Below are positions 51,906-60,094 of a DNA stretch of 64,000 nt, piece after piece (position 1 is the first letter of the stretch; the number at the start of each line of letters is the position of its first letter). The notes under the pieces are model-generated. The model saw nothing but the letters and a program-made list of their open reading frames with translations. It did not search any database and was not told the DNA's origin. Origin of the DNA: Streptomyces decoyicus (lineage in GTDB: Bacteria > Actinomycetota > Actinomycetes > Streptomycetales > Streptomycetaceae); the NCBI RefSeq assembly GCF_019880305.1, contig NZ_CP082301.1:8246001-8310000 (forward strand). The letters are read 5' to 3'. The position numbers and the translations under genes are program-made.

Positions 51906-52627
51906 CCGCGCGCTCGCCGATCGTGCACAAGTCTCGTCAGCCGGACTAGCAGCACGGTGACGTCCTCGTTGCCCTCCACGCGTTCTGCGGGACCTGGTCG
52001 ATGGTGCCCGAACCGGCGAACTGCGCTGTCGTGGCGGGCAATTCGTCAACTTTGAGGCCGAAGACACCTGCGCAGGACGCCGGCTATCCGTCCATGAAGC
52101 CCATCCGGGCTGACGGTCCCGAGCTCGGCCAACGCTGAGGTCGACATCTCCGAGGTGCTGAACTACGGCTGCAGCCGCTGCTGGTCCCCCTGGGGCGTAC
52201 CGTGACAGGAAACGACCCCATTCCCCCTGGGGATGGTGTGGGTGCCGACGGAGGAGGGGGCCGTCTCGTCCCGCCCTGATGCGGACGATTGAGGGCCGCA
52301 CCCGGGCGTGCAGAGACACCTCGCTCTCTGCGTGGTCCAGGAGCCCCGGGGGGCGCCCTCTTCGGGGCGGCCAGGCGGCTCCGAGGGATATCTCGCCTGG
52401 TGAGCTCGCCGTCGGCAACGGCACCCAGAAGCGAAGCGACGAGAAACAGACTCTCGATGACTCACGCCGACCGGCGCACTGAGCTGCACCTTTGCCCGGT
52501 CGCTACGTAGGGGCCCAAGAGACCGGAACGGCACGGCCTCGCCGGCACCACCATGCCGGTCCCAGCGGGCGTACCGTCGTGCCAGAGGAAGCCGAACCAG
52601 TCTGGGTGGCGATGAAGGACCAGGACG
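51906..52627. other. Long gap without a clear gene
   Basis: About 720 bases. On the minus strand GPAERVEGNEDVTVLLVRLT (51955-52005) resembles the very end of PP2C/SpoIIE-type phosphatases, too short to call. The remainder shows nothing supported. Confidence 0.4.
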
Positions 52628-53110
52628 ATGAAGGAACCGGGCAGTGAGCCAGACCGCCTGCGCGTACGCACCGGTGCTGAACCGTCCACCGAGGCAGAAG
52701 CGACGGACACCAGCGCGCGGACAGCTGAGCTGCGGGCCGCGCTCGACAGCATCCGCAGCATCCGTCACCTCACCAACCTTGGTGCCAATCCGGAGGCGCG
52801 CCCTGCCGAGTGGGAGCGGCGCCGGTTGCTGCGCACGGTAAGCCTGCTGCTGGAAGCCGAAGGCATACCCCCCTCAGCCGCCGGTGAGAGCGGCGATCCG
52901 GTGCGGACTGGCTACCGCACATGCGAAGGGGACCGGCTTGCAACGGTGTTGGTGTGCTGGGTGGGGCCGAGGGGGAGCGGCACGCGTTACCAGGATCAAG
53001 AGCACCTTCGGCGGTGCCAGGAAGTACTGCGCAGCTGGGGTTTCGAGGCGCTGGAGGTCCGTGGTCCCGGCGGCCGCCGCTACCTGGAGGTCGAGGCCAG
53101 TCGCGCTTGA
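52628..53110 (+). CDS. Hypothetical protein
   Basis: A 160-residue hydrophilic protein starting MKEPGSEPDRLRVRTGAEP, with a helix-rich middle (TAELRAALDSIRSIRHLTNL, RRRLLRTVSLLLEAEGI) and a beta-like end, ATVLVCWVGPRGSGTRYQD, QEHLRRCQEVLRSWGFEAL, EVRGPGGRRYLEVEASRA. The last part would fit a small ACT- or ferredoxin-like fold. Start ATG 52628 lies after an earlier ATG cluster without a strong ribosome site. Not recognised. Confidence 0.6.
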   Translation: MKEPGSEPDRLRVRTGAEPSTEAEATDTSARTAELRAALDSIRSIRHLTNLGANPEARPAEWERRRLLRTVSLLLEAEGIPPSAAGESGDPVRTGYRTCEGDRLATVLVCWVGPRGSGTRYQDQEHLRRCQEVLRSWGFEALEVRGPGGRRYLEVEASRA

Positions 53111-53572
53111 AGGCGGCAACCTGGCGCGGACGTCTGTCGACCGCCGCGGCGTACGCCGGCTACCCGCCAGCCTGCGCCGACCTCGATCTGTTCTGCAGAT
53201 CCGCCGGTCCCGTCAGTGGCCTGCCCGGCCCTCCTAGCCCTCGGCTTGGGTGGGTGGTGGTGACTTGTGCAGTTTCGTTGAGATCACGAAGCCCCGACTA
53301 CATCAAGGCGCCGGCGCCACCCGTTGAGGCGGTGATGCACCGCTCGGTGTTGTTGCGCTCGGTGTTGTTGCGCTGCTGTTAGGTCTCGGGGTGAGGCACG
53401 TGGGTGGCTCTCCCAGGTGCGAGGCCGCTGGGAAGAGCGGGCGACGACCGATGAGTTTCTCCGTGATCCGCAGTCAGAGAACACGGTTGGTGCGCTGCAG
53501 CCGCGAGTGTGGTCCAATCGCGCACCGACTGGATCTGCTGAGAACCAGACACGAGACACCGAGGAAACTTAG
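53111..53572. other. Gap upstream of the DHFR-like gene
   Basis: About 460 bases. A short direct repeat CGCTCGGTGTTGTTG occurs twice at 53341-53371. No supported gene. Confidence 0.4.
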
Positions 53573-54145
53573 ATGCGCACTCTGATCAGCACCGCCTTCA
53601 TATCGCTCGACGGTGTCGTGGAGGCCCCGGGCGGCGAGCCCGGTTACCGAAACTCGGGGTGGACCTTCAAGGAGGTCGAGTTCCTCCCCCAGGCATTCGA
53701 CCTCAAGGGCCGGGAGCAGAAGGAAGCCACCGCGATGCTGATGGGCCGGACCAGCTACGAGGCGTTCAGCCCGGTGTGGCCCGGCATGGAGGACTTCGCC
53801 GATTACAAGGTGATGCCGAAGTACGTCGTCTCCACCACCCTTACCAAGGACGACCTGGTGTCGAACTGGGGCGAGACGACGCTTCTGCGCTCACTCGACG
53901 AGGTCGCCGCGCTGAAGGAGACGGAGGGCGGGCCGATCATCGTCCATGGCAGCGCCTCCCTGAACCAAGCCCTCTCGGATGCCGGCCTGATCGACCGTTA
54001 CCACCTGATCGTCTTCCCGCTGCTGCTCGGTGCGGGCAAGCGGCTCTTCAGCGCCACGGACAAGGACACACAGAAGCTGAAGCTCGTCGAGCACGAGGTC
54101 TACGCCAACGGCCTGCAGAAGAACGTCTTCGACGTCGTCCACTGA
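53573..54145 (+). CDS. Dihydrofolate reductase-family protein (RibD C-terminal-like)
   Basis: A 190-residue protein of the DHFR/RibD-C fold: STAFISLDGVVEAPGGEPGY, AMLMGRTSYEAFSPVWPGME, YVVSTTLTKDDLVSNWGETT, GGPIIVHGSASLNQALSDAG and LIDRYHLIVFPLLLGAGKRL. These are NADPH-binding reductases common in actinomycetes, of unknown physiological substrate. The start is ATG 53573. Confidence 0.92.
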   Translation: MRTLISTAFISLDGVVEAPGGEPGYRNSGWTFKEVEFLPQAFDLKGREQKEATAMLMGRTSYEAFSPVWPGMEDFADYKVMPKYVVSTTLTKDDLVSNWGETTLLRSLDEVAALKETEGGPIIVHGSASLNQALSDAGLIDRYHLIVFPLLLGAGKRLFSATDKDTQKLKLVEHEVYANGLQKNVFDVVH

Positions 54146-54807
54146 CACGGCTCCCGCACTTGCCCTCACCTGCTTCCTTTCCCCAACTGGCCGCCACTGC
54201 CTCTGTCTTGCCTATCAGCGCGCCGACAGGCAGGAGCGCCAAGCGGCGGAGGCGAGCTGGTGGACCACGCGGAGCAGCGGCTCGCGCATCGGGCGTCTTC
54301 CATGACGGCACGCCAGAGTTCTCGCGTGCCAGGACGCCTCCCTCGCGGCCCGATACTCGCTTGGACGGGCTCGGCTCGTCCCGGCCCGCGCCGGAAAGGA
54401 GTGCCGGGATACGCCCCGGTTCCGTAGCGGGACGTAGTACGGCCGGGGGTCGCACCCGCCAGGCTGGGCACGGCTGCCCGGCGCCTGGGCGGCCAGCGGG
54501 AGCGTTGGCCCTTGCCCACGGAGCATTGGCCCTTGCCCAGGGTGCGTAGCGCGGGCCAGTCATGTCGGAATGTTGCTGGGGCAGGTCTTCGATGTGTCCG
54601 GTGGAGCACCGGGGCACATGCACATTGCCGGCCCGGGTGGCACCGCACGGCATACGGCCGTCGGGCACCGGCTCGAACTACCCCTGGCAGCGCATCCACT
54701 CGAAGCCGACCCTGCACCCACCCGAATTCGTTGTTGGTGGCGCTGGAGTGCTGCAGGGGTCGGACGGTGCCGCGCACGGCAGTTCGTGGCGCCTGCGGCT
54801 GCAGTTC
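54146..54807. other. Long gap with a 21-bp tandem duplication
   Basis: About 660 bases. GAGCGTTGGCCCTTGCCCACG (54500) is followed at once by GAGCATTGGCCCTTGCCCAGG (54521). Minus-strand frames here are G/P/R-rich and unsupported. Confidence 0.4.
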
Positions 54808-55971
54808 CTACCCGCTGACGGTTGCCGGGGGCGGGGTCCAGCGGTTTGCGGCCGGCACGGTGCTGCTGACACCGAAGTCCTTCTTGAGCTGTTCGGGGAT
54901 GGCGTAGTGCATGACGCGGCCGCGGGTGAGGGAGCTGAGTTCGAAGAGGGTGGTGATGTGGCCGAGGCGGTCCAGGGCCCAGGCTCCGAAGGGGGATCTG
55001 TCCTCGATCGTCTCGAAGATACTGAGCAGCGCGGGCGCGGCTTTGACAGCGGTGTCCCAGGGGGTCCGGGGAACCTGGAGCCAGTCGGCGCAGGTGTCGC
55101 CGATGAGATAGCGGATAAGGGCGCCGACGAGGGGGTCGAAGAAGGTGCCGGGGACGACGTCTTCATAGAGGTCGATGAGCTGGCGGGTGAGCTGAGCGCC
55201 TTCCTCGGACGGCCCCATGTGCCGGGTCATGTACAGGTCGGAGAACTCGCGGGCGGCCTCGAGGTCCTTGGGCACCTGGTTCTGGTCGATGCCCAGCATG
55301 GCGCCGACGACCCGCCAGGCGTAGTAGTAGGCGTCGGCGCCTTCGGTGTTCATGTGGATGCCGAGTCGGTGCAGGGCGTCCAGGACCTGGAGGGAAAACA
55401 TCATCTGCCCGCCGATCATGTCCTCCTGGCAGATCGGTGTACCCAGGCCGGCGGTGTCCCACTGGTTTTCGCGTGTGAGGTGGTGGCGGATGGAGGCGTG
55501 CAGCAGGCGGACCTTCTGGGCGGCGGGGAGGAAACGGCTGCCGGCCTCGAACGCGTCGGGCTGCATGAGGTAGACGGTGAATTGCCCGGTCTCCGCCATC
55601 CGTTTGGAGGGGTACTTCAGCGCATGGGTGGCCGACAGCAGTTTCGCGACGTGCGGCACGACGTAGCAGGCGGGCATGGAGGCGAAGGACAAGGCGGTGG
55701 AGATGTGCACGTTGTTGTCGATGAAGAACAGCCGGGCCCTCTCCATCTCGTCCCAGTCCACCCAGGCAGGGGGAGCGCTGGTCTCATGCAGGTACTCCCG
55801 GGCCACTCCCGGCAGGCCCTCGGGCAGTTCCTGGCCGGCGGTGGAGACGTAACGCATGAGGGAGTTGAATTTGCCCACCTCGCCGCGCTCGAACAGGGTT
55901 GCCACGGTCGCGTCGGCCAGCTCGTCACCGGCCCGCCGCAGCGCGTCCATGGATGCTTGGGTGTACGTCAT
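54808..55971 (-). CDS. MpaB/Lcp-type DUF2236 oxygenase
   Basis: A 387-residue protein of the DUF2236 (MpaB/latex-clearing protein) family, heme b oxygenases that include rubber oxygenase Lcp. Readable parts: GEVGKFNSLMRYVSTAGQEL, DEMERARLFFIDNNVHISTA, LLSATHALKYPSKRMAETGQ, KVRLLHASIRHHLTREN (the conserved R/H-rich helix near the heme) and GQMMFSLQVLDALHRLGIHM. No signal peptide, so cytoplasmic. ATG 55971 has GGGAG eight bases upstream and follows the prenyl synthase stop by 26 bases; same operon. By family it should cleave or oxidise a polyunsaturated isoprenoid or lipid; the gene next door suggests a prenyl product. Confidence 0.88.
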   Translation of the reverse strand: MTYTQASMDALRRAGDELADATVATLFERGEVGKFNSLMRYVSTAGQELPEGLPGVAREYLHETSAPPAWVDWDEMERARLFFIDNNVHISTALSFASMPACYVVPHVAKLLSATHALKYPSKRMAETGQFTVYLMQPDAFEAGSRFLPAAQKVRLLHASIRHHLTRENQWDTAGLGTPICQEDMIGGQMMFSLQVLDALHRLGIHMNTEGADAYYYAWRVVGAMLGIDQNQVPKDLEAAREFSDLYMTRHMGPSEEGAQLTRQLIDLYEDVVPGTFFDPLVGALIRYLIGDTCADWLQVPRTPWDTAVKAAPALLSIFETIEDRSPFGAWALDRLGHITTLFELSSLTRGRVMHYAIPEQLKKDFGVSSTVPAANRWTPPPATVSG

Positions 55972-55997
55972 CGGTGTCGCTCCCAGGGAGGCGGCGG

Positions 55998-57050
55998 TCA
56001 GTGGCGGCGGGCGGTGGCGAACGTCGCCAGGCCGGACAGGGCACGGCGTGCTTCGGCGGTCAGGTCAGCGTCGGCCAGAACCTCGTGTGCTTCACGCAGT
56101 CGGGCGGCGATCATGTCTTCGACGCGCGCGACGGCTCCGGTGCGGTGAGCGATCGCCCGTACCCGCTCCACCTGCTGCTCGCTCGGTTTTCCGTGTCCCA
56201 GCAGATGGTGCAGTTCACGGCGCTCTCCCGGGGCGGCGGACTGCATGGCGTGGGCCATCAGGGCGGTGGGGCGGTTGCCGGCCAGGTCGTCGGCTGGGTT
56301 CTTTCCGGTGCGTGCCGGGTCGCCGAACAGGCCCATGAGGTCGTCGCGCAGTTGGAATGCCTCGCCCAGCGGCAGGCCATAGCTGCTGTAGGCCTCAAGC
56401 AGCCCCGGTGGTGCGCCGGCCAGGAGGGCGCCGATATGCAGGGGGTGTTCGACGGTGTACTTGGCGGTCTTGTAGCGGATCACCTTCACTGAGGCCTCCG
56501 GGTCCGGCTCGGCGCCGGTGCGCAGGATCTCCAGGCATTCCCCCGCCACCAGTTCACGGGCCAGCACTCCCCACACGGGCCGGGCCCTGCTCAGGTAGGC
56601 GCTGGGCAGGCCGCAGGTGGTGAACAGCTGGCCGGCCATCGATATCAGCAGGTTCCCCGTCAGCAGGGCCAGAGCCCGGGCACTGGGCTTGCGCCGGGCA
56701 GGGCGGGTGAACACGTCGCGCAGGGCGATGTGCGCGGTGGGTCGGCCGTGGCGGGTACGGCTGCGGTCGATCAGGTCGTCGTGGACGACGGCTGCCGCGT
56801 GCACCAGCTCGATTGCGCCGGCGGCGCGTACCAGCGCCTCGCTGTCGGGTTGGCCCGCCCCGCGCCAGCCCCAGTAACAAAACGCCGCCCGGAACCGTTT
56901 GCCGTGCTCCGTCGCCACGCGCAGCTGATCGGCGACCGGCGCCAAGGAAGTGTCGATGTCCTCCAGCGCCTGCGCTTCGGCGGTAACGAACTCGTCGAGG
57001 ACTTGATCGATGCGGCTTTTCAGCACGGCGTGCTCATCCAGTTCAGTCAC
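55998..57050 (-). CDS. Polyprenyl diphosphate synthase (trans-isoprenyl type)
   Basis: A 350-residue all-alpha prenyl synthase. The first aspartate-rich motif is DDLIDRSRTRHG (DDxxD), the second DDLMGLFGDPARTGKN (DDxxxxGD); HGKRFRAAFCYWGWRGAG carries the IPP-binding GKRxR, and ELVAGECLEILRTGAE and KTAKYTVEHPLHIGALLAG the middle helices. The residues five and four before the first motif are Ala, small, so long-chain (C20 or more) products are possible. The GTG 57050 start overlaps the end of the upstream gene by eight bases. It makes the substrate that the following oxygenase might use. Confidence 0.93.
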   Translation of the reverse strand: MTELDEHAVLKSRIDQVLDEFVTAEAQALEDIDTSLAPVADQLRVATEHGKRFRAAFCYWGWRGAGQPDSEALVRAAGAIELVHAAAVVHDDLIDRSRTRHGRPTAHIALRDVFTRPARRKPSARALALLTGNLLISMAGQLFTTCGLPSAYLSRARPVWGVLARELVAGECLEILRTGAEPDPEASVKVIRYKTAKYTVEHPLHIGALLAGAPPGLLEAYSSYGLPLGEAFQLRDDLMGLFGDPARTGKNPADDLAGNRPTALMAHAMQSAAPGERRELHHLLGHGKPSEQQVERVRAIAHRTGAVARVEDMIAARLREAHEVLADADLTAEARRALSGLATFATARRH

Positions 57051-57327
57051 TGCCGCTCTCCGCCTGGCCGCGAGCGGTGACAGTGTGCGCGAGCACCTCC
57101 AGGTGAGCCGGCGGCGCGGCCGCATACCGGTCCAGGAGCAGACGGCCGCGCGCCGTGGCCTCCTCCTGTCCCTCAGCCAGCAGATCCCCGAGGTCAGCTC
57201 GGCGCAGCAGGCCGTTTACTCCGCTCAGCGCGCTGCTCAGCCCCGACACGGCCAGGTCGGCAAGGCCGGTTACCAGAGCCACAGCATCCCCGGTCAGGCC
57301 CGGCCCGCGGCCATCGTGATGTGTCAC
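57043..57327 (-). CDS. Small helical protein, first gene of the prenyl/oxygenase operon
   Basis: A 94-residue protein with a mildly hydrophobic helical first half (LTGDAVALVTGLADLAVSGL, SSALSGVNGLLRRADLGDLL) and an amphipathic second half (EGQEEATARGRLLLDRYAAA). No catalytic motif; not recognised. GTG 57327 follows GAGGGG. Its stop overlaps the start of the prenyl synthase gene by eight bases, so it is likely made with it and could be an accessory subunit; the pair shares expression. Confidence 0.7.
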   Translation of the reverse strand: MTHHDGRGPGLTGDAVALVTGLADLAVSGLSSALSGVNGLLRRADLGDLLAEGQEEATARGRLLLDRYAAAPPAHLEVLAHTVTARGQAESGSD

Positions 57328-57464
57328 AGCGTGTCCCCTCTGCAGGGCAATGCCCGCCCCGACTCCGGCCGGTTGGCGCGGAGCAGTTCAGGCGGCGTTC
57401 GGCAGAATGCGATTCGAGTGTGACCGTCGAGCAACAGCCGTGTGGCTCTTATGCACTATCGAGT

Positions 57465-57481
57465 GATCTTTCGGAAAGATC
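57465..57481. repeat. Short inverted repeat at the IS5 remnant edge
   Basis: GATCTTTC-G-GAAAGATC, perfect 8-bp arms with a one-base centre, next to the transposase remnant and ~140 bases upstream of the operon. May be the element's terminal repeat or an operator. Confidence 0.45.
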
Positions 57482-58050
57482 CTAAAACCCGGTATGGGGT
57501 TGGCCGGCAGCGTCGCCTGCAGTGCCCTCGACGCCGGCCCGTGTCCGGGAACAGCCGACGCGGGCCGGGGAGCCTAAGACGCTGTTTCTCTCGGTGAGTC
57601 CGCGGTGGCTGATGAGGGTGGCTGCTGTGCCGACGAAGGCAAGGAAGTGCTCGGGCTTGCGTTCGTAGTGGCGGTGCGGGCGGCGGCGGCCGGTGAGCCA
57701 GGGGACTGTCTTCTCGACGACCCAGCGGTCGCGGCCCAGCTGTGTCGAGGACGCGATGCCTTTGCGGGCGATCCGGTGACGGCTCCCACTCTTGCGGAGC
57801 CAGCGGCGCAGGTGGTCGTAGTCGTAGCTCTTGTCGGCATGGAGCTTGGCCGGGCGTCGGAGGCGCGGTCCGCGTCGGGAGCGGAGGGGCGGGACCCCGC
57901 GCACGAGTGGTTCCAGCCGAGGCTGTCGTGCATGTTGGCGCCGGAGATGCCCAGCGGCAGCGGTAGACCGCTCCGGTCCGTGACCAGGTGGATTTTCGAT
58001 CCCGGCTTGCCACGGTCGGTCGCCTCTCAGTGGCCGTCGCGGACCCAGAC
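57482..58050 (-). pseudogene. IS5-family transposase, 5'-truncated and frameshifted
   Basis: TDRGKPGSKIHLVTDRSGLP and LPLGISGANMHDSLG (with the catalytic Asp area) are in one frame; LEPLVRGVPPLRSRRG, KLHADKSYDYDHLRRWLRKS, ARKGIASSTQLGRDRWVVEK and TVPWLTGRRRPHRHYERKPE follow in another to the stop at 57482. A lost C in CTCGGCCTGGAACC near 57910 accounts for the shift. The N-terminal half is gone. Confidence 0.88.
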
Positions 58051-58123
58051 GCGTTCGCCTTGCAAGCGAACCCATGGGCTACGTTGAATGCGTTCACATC
58101 CAGGGGCTTGGGTCGTGGGGTGG

Positions 58124-58498
58124 ATGGCAGTGCAGCAGGGAGACGCCCAGAGGCTGGGGCCCGTGCTGGACCGGATGGGGTGGTGCGTGCTCATGTACGT
58201 GCTCATCCACACCGCAGCCTGGGTGGCTATCTCGCAGACGGATCGGCAGGAAGACAAGTTCCTGGAGAGCATGATGCTGGGGCTGGACGTGCTGCCGATC
58301 ATCGGCATTCCCACCCTGCTCACCACGCGGACCCCCCGCCCAGGCCCGACGTCTGATCCCGCCGCTTCCGGTATTTGCTGGCTGGGCGCGCCCGGCGCTG
58401 TGGGGTGGCACTCTTCCCGGGCGCCAGATGCGCCTCTCTACTCCACGTCCGAAGGAACGCTCGCGTCATCCTGGAGGCCGGTCGGCTCTCCCGGATGA
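58124..58498 (+). CDS. Possible small membrane protein
   Basis: The first ~70 residues from ATG 58124, MAVQQGDAQRLGPVLDRMGW, CVLMYVLIHTAAWVAISQT and LESMMLGLDVLPIIGIPTLL, look like a two-helix membrane protein; the remaining ~55 residues (from PRPGPTSDPAASG) are low quality and may be out of frame. Start has no clear ribosome site. Could be a degraded gene. Confidence 0.35.
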   Translation: MAVQQGDAQRLGPVLDRMGWCVLMYVLIHTAAWVAISQTDRQEDKFLESMMLGLDVLPIIGIPTLLTTRTPRPGPTSDPAASGICWLGAPGAVGWHSSRAPDAPLYSTSEGTLASSWRPVGSPG

Positions 58499-58870
58499 CC
58501 CTCTGTCACGTCAACTGCCACGTCGGTCCCGTCGGTGGAGAGGGCTTCGAGGAGGCCGCCGAGCGGGCGGGCAGGGCGCGATCGTGGCGCGACTGGAGGA
58601 GTACGTGCCGGATTGAGGCGGTCCGGCCCGGGGGCACACAAGACTCAATTCGCGCCCCGGCCCAGGGGGTCGGGACCGGCTCGTATTCCTGCGGGTTCCC
58701 GTTTGACGGCCCTATTCGTAGGATTTCTGCTTTTCTCAGGCTTTCGTCTGCATCGTGCAAAACCATGGGCGTTGACGGGATGAAGAGAGCGTCACAGGTG
58801 CATGGTCCTTCCTGCCCGGCCATAGGCGGGGCAGCCAACATCACCGCAATGCAGGAAGGCATGATCCTCA
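58499..58870. other. Intergenic region
   Basis: About 370 bases. GQGAIVARLEEYVPD with a stop at 58614 might be the end of an old gene; nothing else stands out. The promoter of the His-rich gene is expected here. Confidence 0.35.
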
Positions 58871-59149
58871 ATGATTGACGGGTTCAAGCGCGCCATCGCT
58901 CTCGGCGCCGCCAGCGTGGCCCTCTTCGGAGGTGCGGCCCTCTCCTCGGTGGGAGTCGCCTCGGCCACGCCGTCGCACCACGGCGACCATTCCCCCACGA
59001 GGCACGTCGACAGGGGCCGGTGTCACATGGTTCATGGACACTGGGTCCGCGTCTGGCACCCGGCCTGGCGGGACCGGCACGGCCACCGCCACCCGGGCCA
59101 CTGGACCCGGACCTGGCACCGGAGCCACCTGGTGTGCCACAGACACTGA
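58871..59149 (+). CDS. Small secreted His-rich protein
   Basis: A 92-residue precursor: a signal peptide (MIDGFKRAIALGAASVALFG...GVASA) and a ~58-residue mature part with about 16 histidines and many Trp/Arg: HHGDHSPTRHVDRGRCH, HGHWVRVWHPAWRDRHGHRH, PGHWTRTWHRSHLVCHRH. Two cysteines could form one disulphide. The repeated GHW and W-H phrases suggest a metal-binding (Zn/Ni/Cu) extracellular peptide, by inference only. GGAAGG lies ~10 bases before ATG 58871. A strong hairpin follows. Confidence 0.75.
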   Translation: MIDGFKRAIALGAASVALFGGAALSSVGVASATPSHHGDHSPTRHVDRGRCHMVHGHWVRVWHPAWRDRHGHRHPGHWTRTWHRSHLVCHRH

Positions 59150-59173
59150 TCACGCAGATCCCAGCAGTTGCCG

Positions 59174-59204
59174 GGGCCCCGAGCCGATCGTCGGCTCGGG
59201 GCCC
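59174..59204 (+). terminator. Strong hairpin terminator
   Basis: GGGCCCCGAGCCGA-TCG-TCGGCTCGGGGCCC: perfect 14-bp stem, three-base loop, 24 bases after the His-rich gene stop. Confidence 0.85.
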
Positions 59205-59945
59205 TCTACGCGGCCTGCCGCGCGGCGGTCACGTCCGCTTCTTCGCCCAGATGGTCACCAAGCGAGCGCCAGGGCGAACGGCTACCCGAATGACTCCACG
59301 CCGTCCGCCAGGAAGACTTGCGGTCTCCGTCACCATCCGCGGGGCCCGCTGTGCCGTTGAGTGCACCGTGCGGCATGCCGGTCTCGGCACCGTGGTGACC
59401 ATTGAGGAGGCGTGCGGCGGGTGCTGCGGCCGGCGGCAGCCGAATGCCACCCCCGCGCCATCCTCTTCGTGCCGGGGACGGTTGGCTGGGTACGCGAGAA
59501 CGCGAGTCGTTTGCCGACGACCTCGGGAGTCATTTCGCGGGTTGTGCCCATCATCCATGCCGATGAGTTCGGCAGCCACCATGGCCTTCGCCGCGGGCCG
59601 ATTGCGACTGTTGCTCAGGGGGCAGGGCGCGCCGTCGATGACCTTGCCGGGGTGCAGAGGGTCGTGGGGTCGAGGGCGTTCTTCCGGGTGTGGTGCCTGG
59701 CCATGATGGCGGGGGAAGCGTTCGGCGTGCCGGCCGTGCCGCTCGAGCAGGCCAGGCCGCGTTCGCCGACGGCGATGGTGCCGCCAAGCCGGCCGGACCG
59801 TATTTGATCTTCGAGTCTTACGCGGTGGTGCTCTGCGTGTTCTCGTGGCAGTGCGGTCTGCGGTGCGCGACCATACGGACGCTGGCCCAGGCTCGATCAT
59901 CGGCGTCGTGCATGAGGGAAGTTTCTCGCTGGCCGCTGGCCCGCA
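59205..59945. other. Long region without supported gene
   Basis: About 740 bases, G/P/R-rich frames on both strands; a 329-residue minus-strand frame spans it but shows no domain and no ribosome site. Confidence 0.45.
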
Positions 59946-60030
59946 TCGACTGCCGCCGGTCTGGTCAGGCGTTTCCAGCCGGAGGGCGCCATGGCGCGCT
60001 ACGAGCGCGGGCCCGCAGTGCTCGACACCA
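59946..60030 (+). pseudogene. Remnant of a Fur-family regulator gene upstream of katG
   Basis: In frame 3, TAAGLVRRFQPEGAMARYER, G matches the stretch of Fur/FurA proteins just past the recognition helix (xxAGLVRRIQPxGSxARYE). The sequence before (HTH) and after (metal sites HHH, CxxC) is missing, and the frame runs out with PAVLDTSKATEGK. FurA/FurS genes are normally co-transcribed with katG, so this looks like the last trace of such a regulator. Confidence 0.6.
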
Positions 60031-60094
60031 GCAAAGCAACCGAGGGCAAGAGCAAGCAGCCAGCAGAAACACCGAGACAGGAAGAAGGACGGAC

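Noticed and set aside
51955..52005. PP2C/SpoIIE phosphatase C-terminal tail on the minus strand
   Set aside because: Only about 20 residues match by eye and nothing upstream supports it; noted in the gap entry only.
54048..54668. 206-residue minus-strand frame upstream of the DUF2236 gene
   Set aside because: Built from the 21-bp duplication and Pro/Arg-rich sequence, and it overlaps the DHFR-like gene end.
55998..57050. Family 2 encapsulin cargo polyprenyl transferase
   Set aside because: Such cargo proteins carry a long disordered N-terminal targeting region and sit beside a shell gene; neither is present here.
57465..57481. Attachment site or replication-related palindrome
   Set aside because: A single 17-base inverted repeat beside a transposase remnant; IS terminal repeat or operator is the simpler reading.
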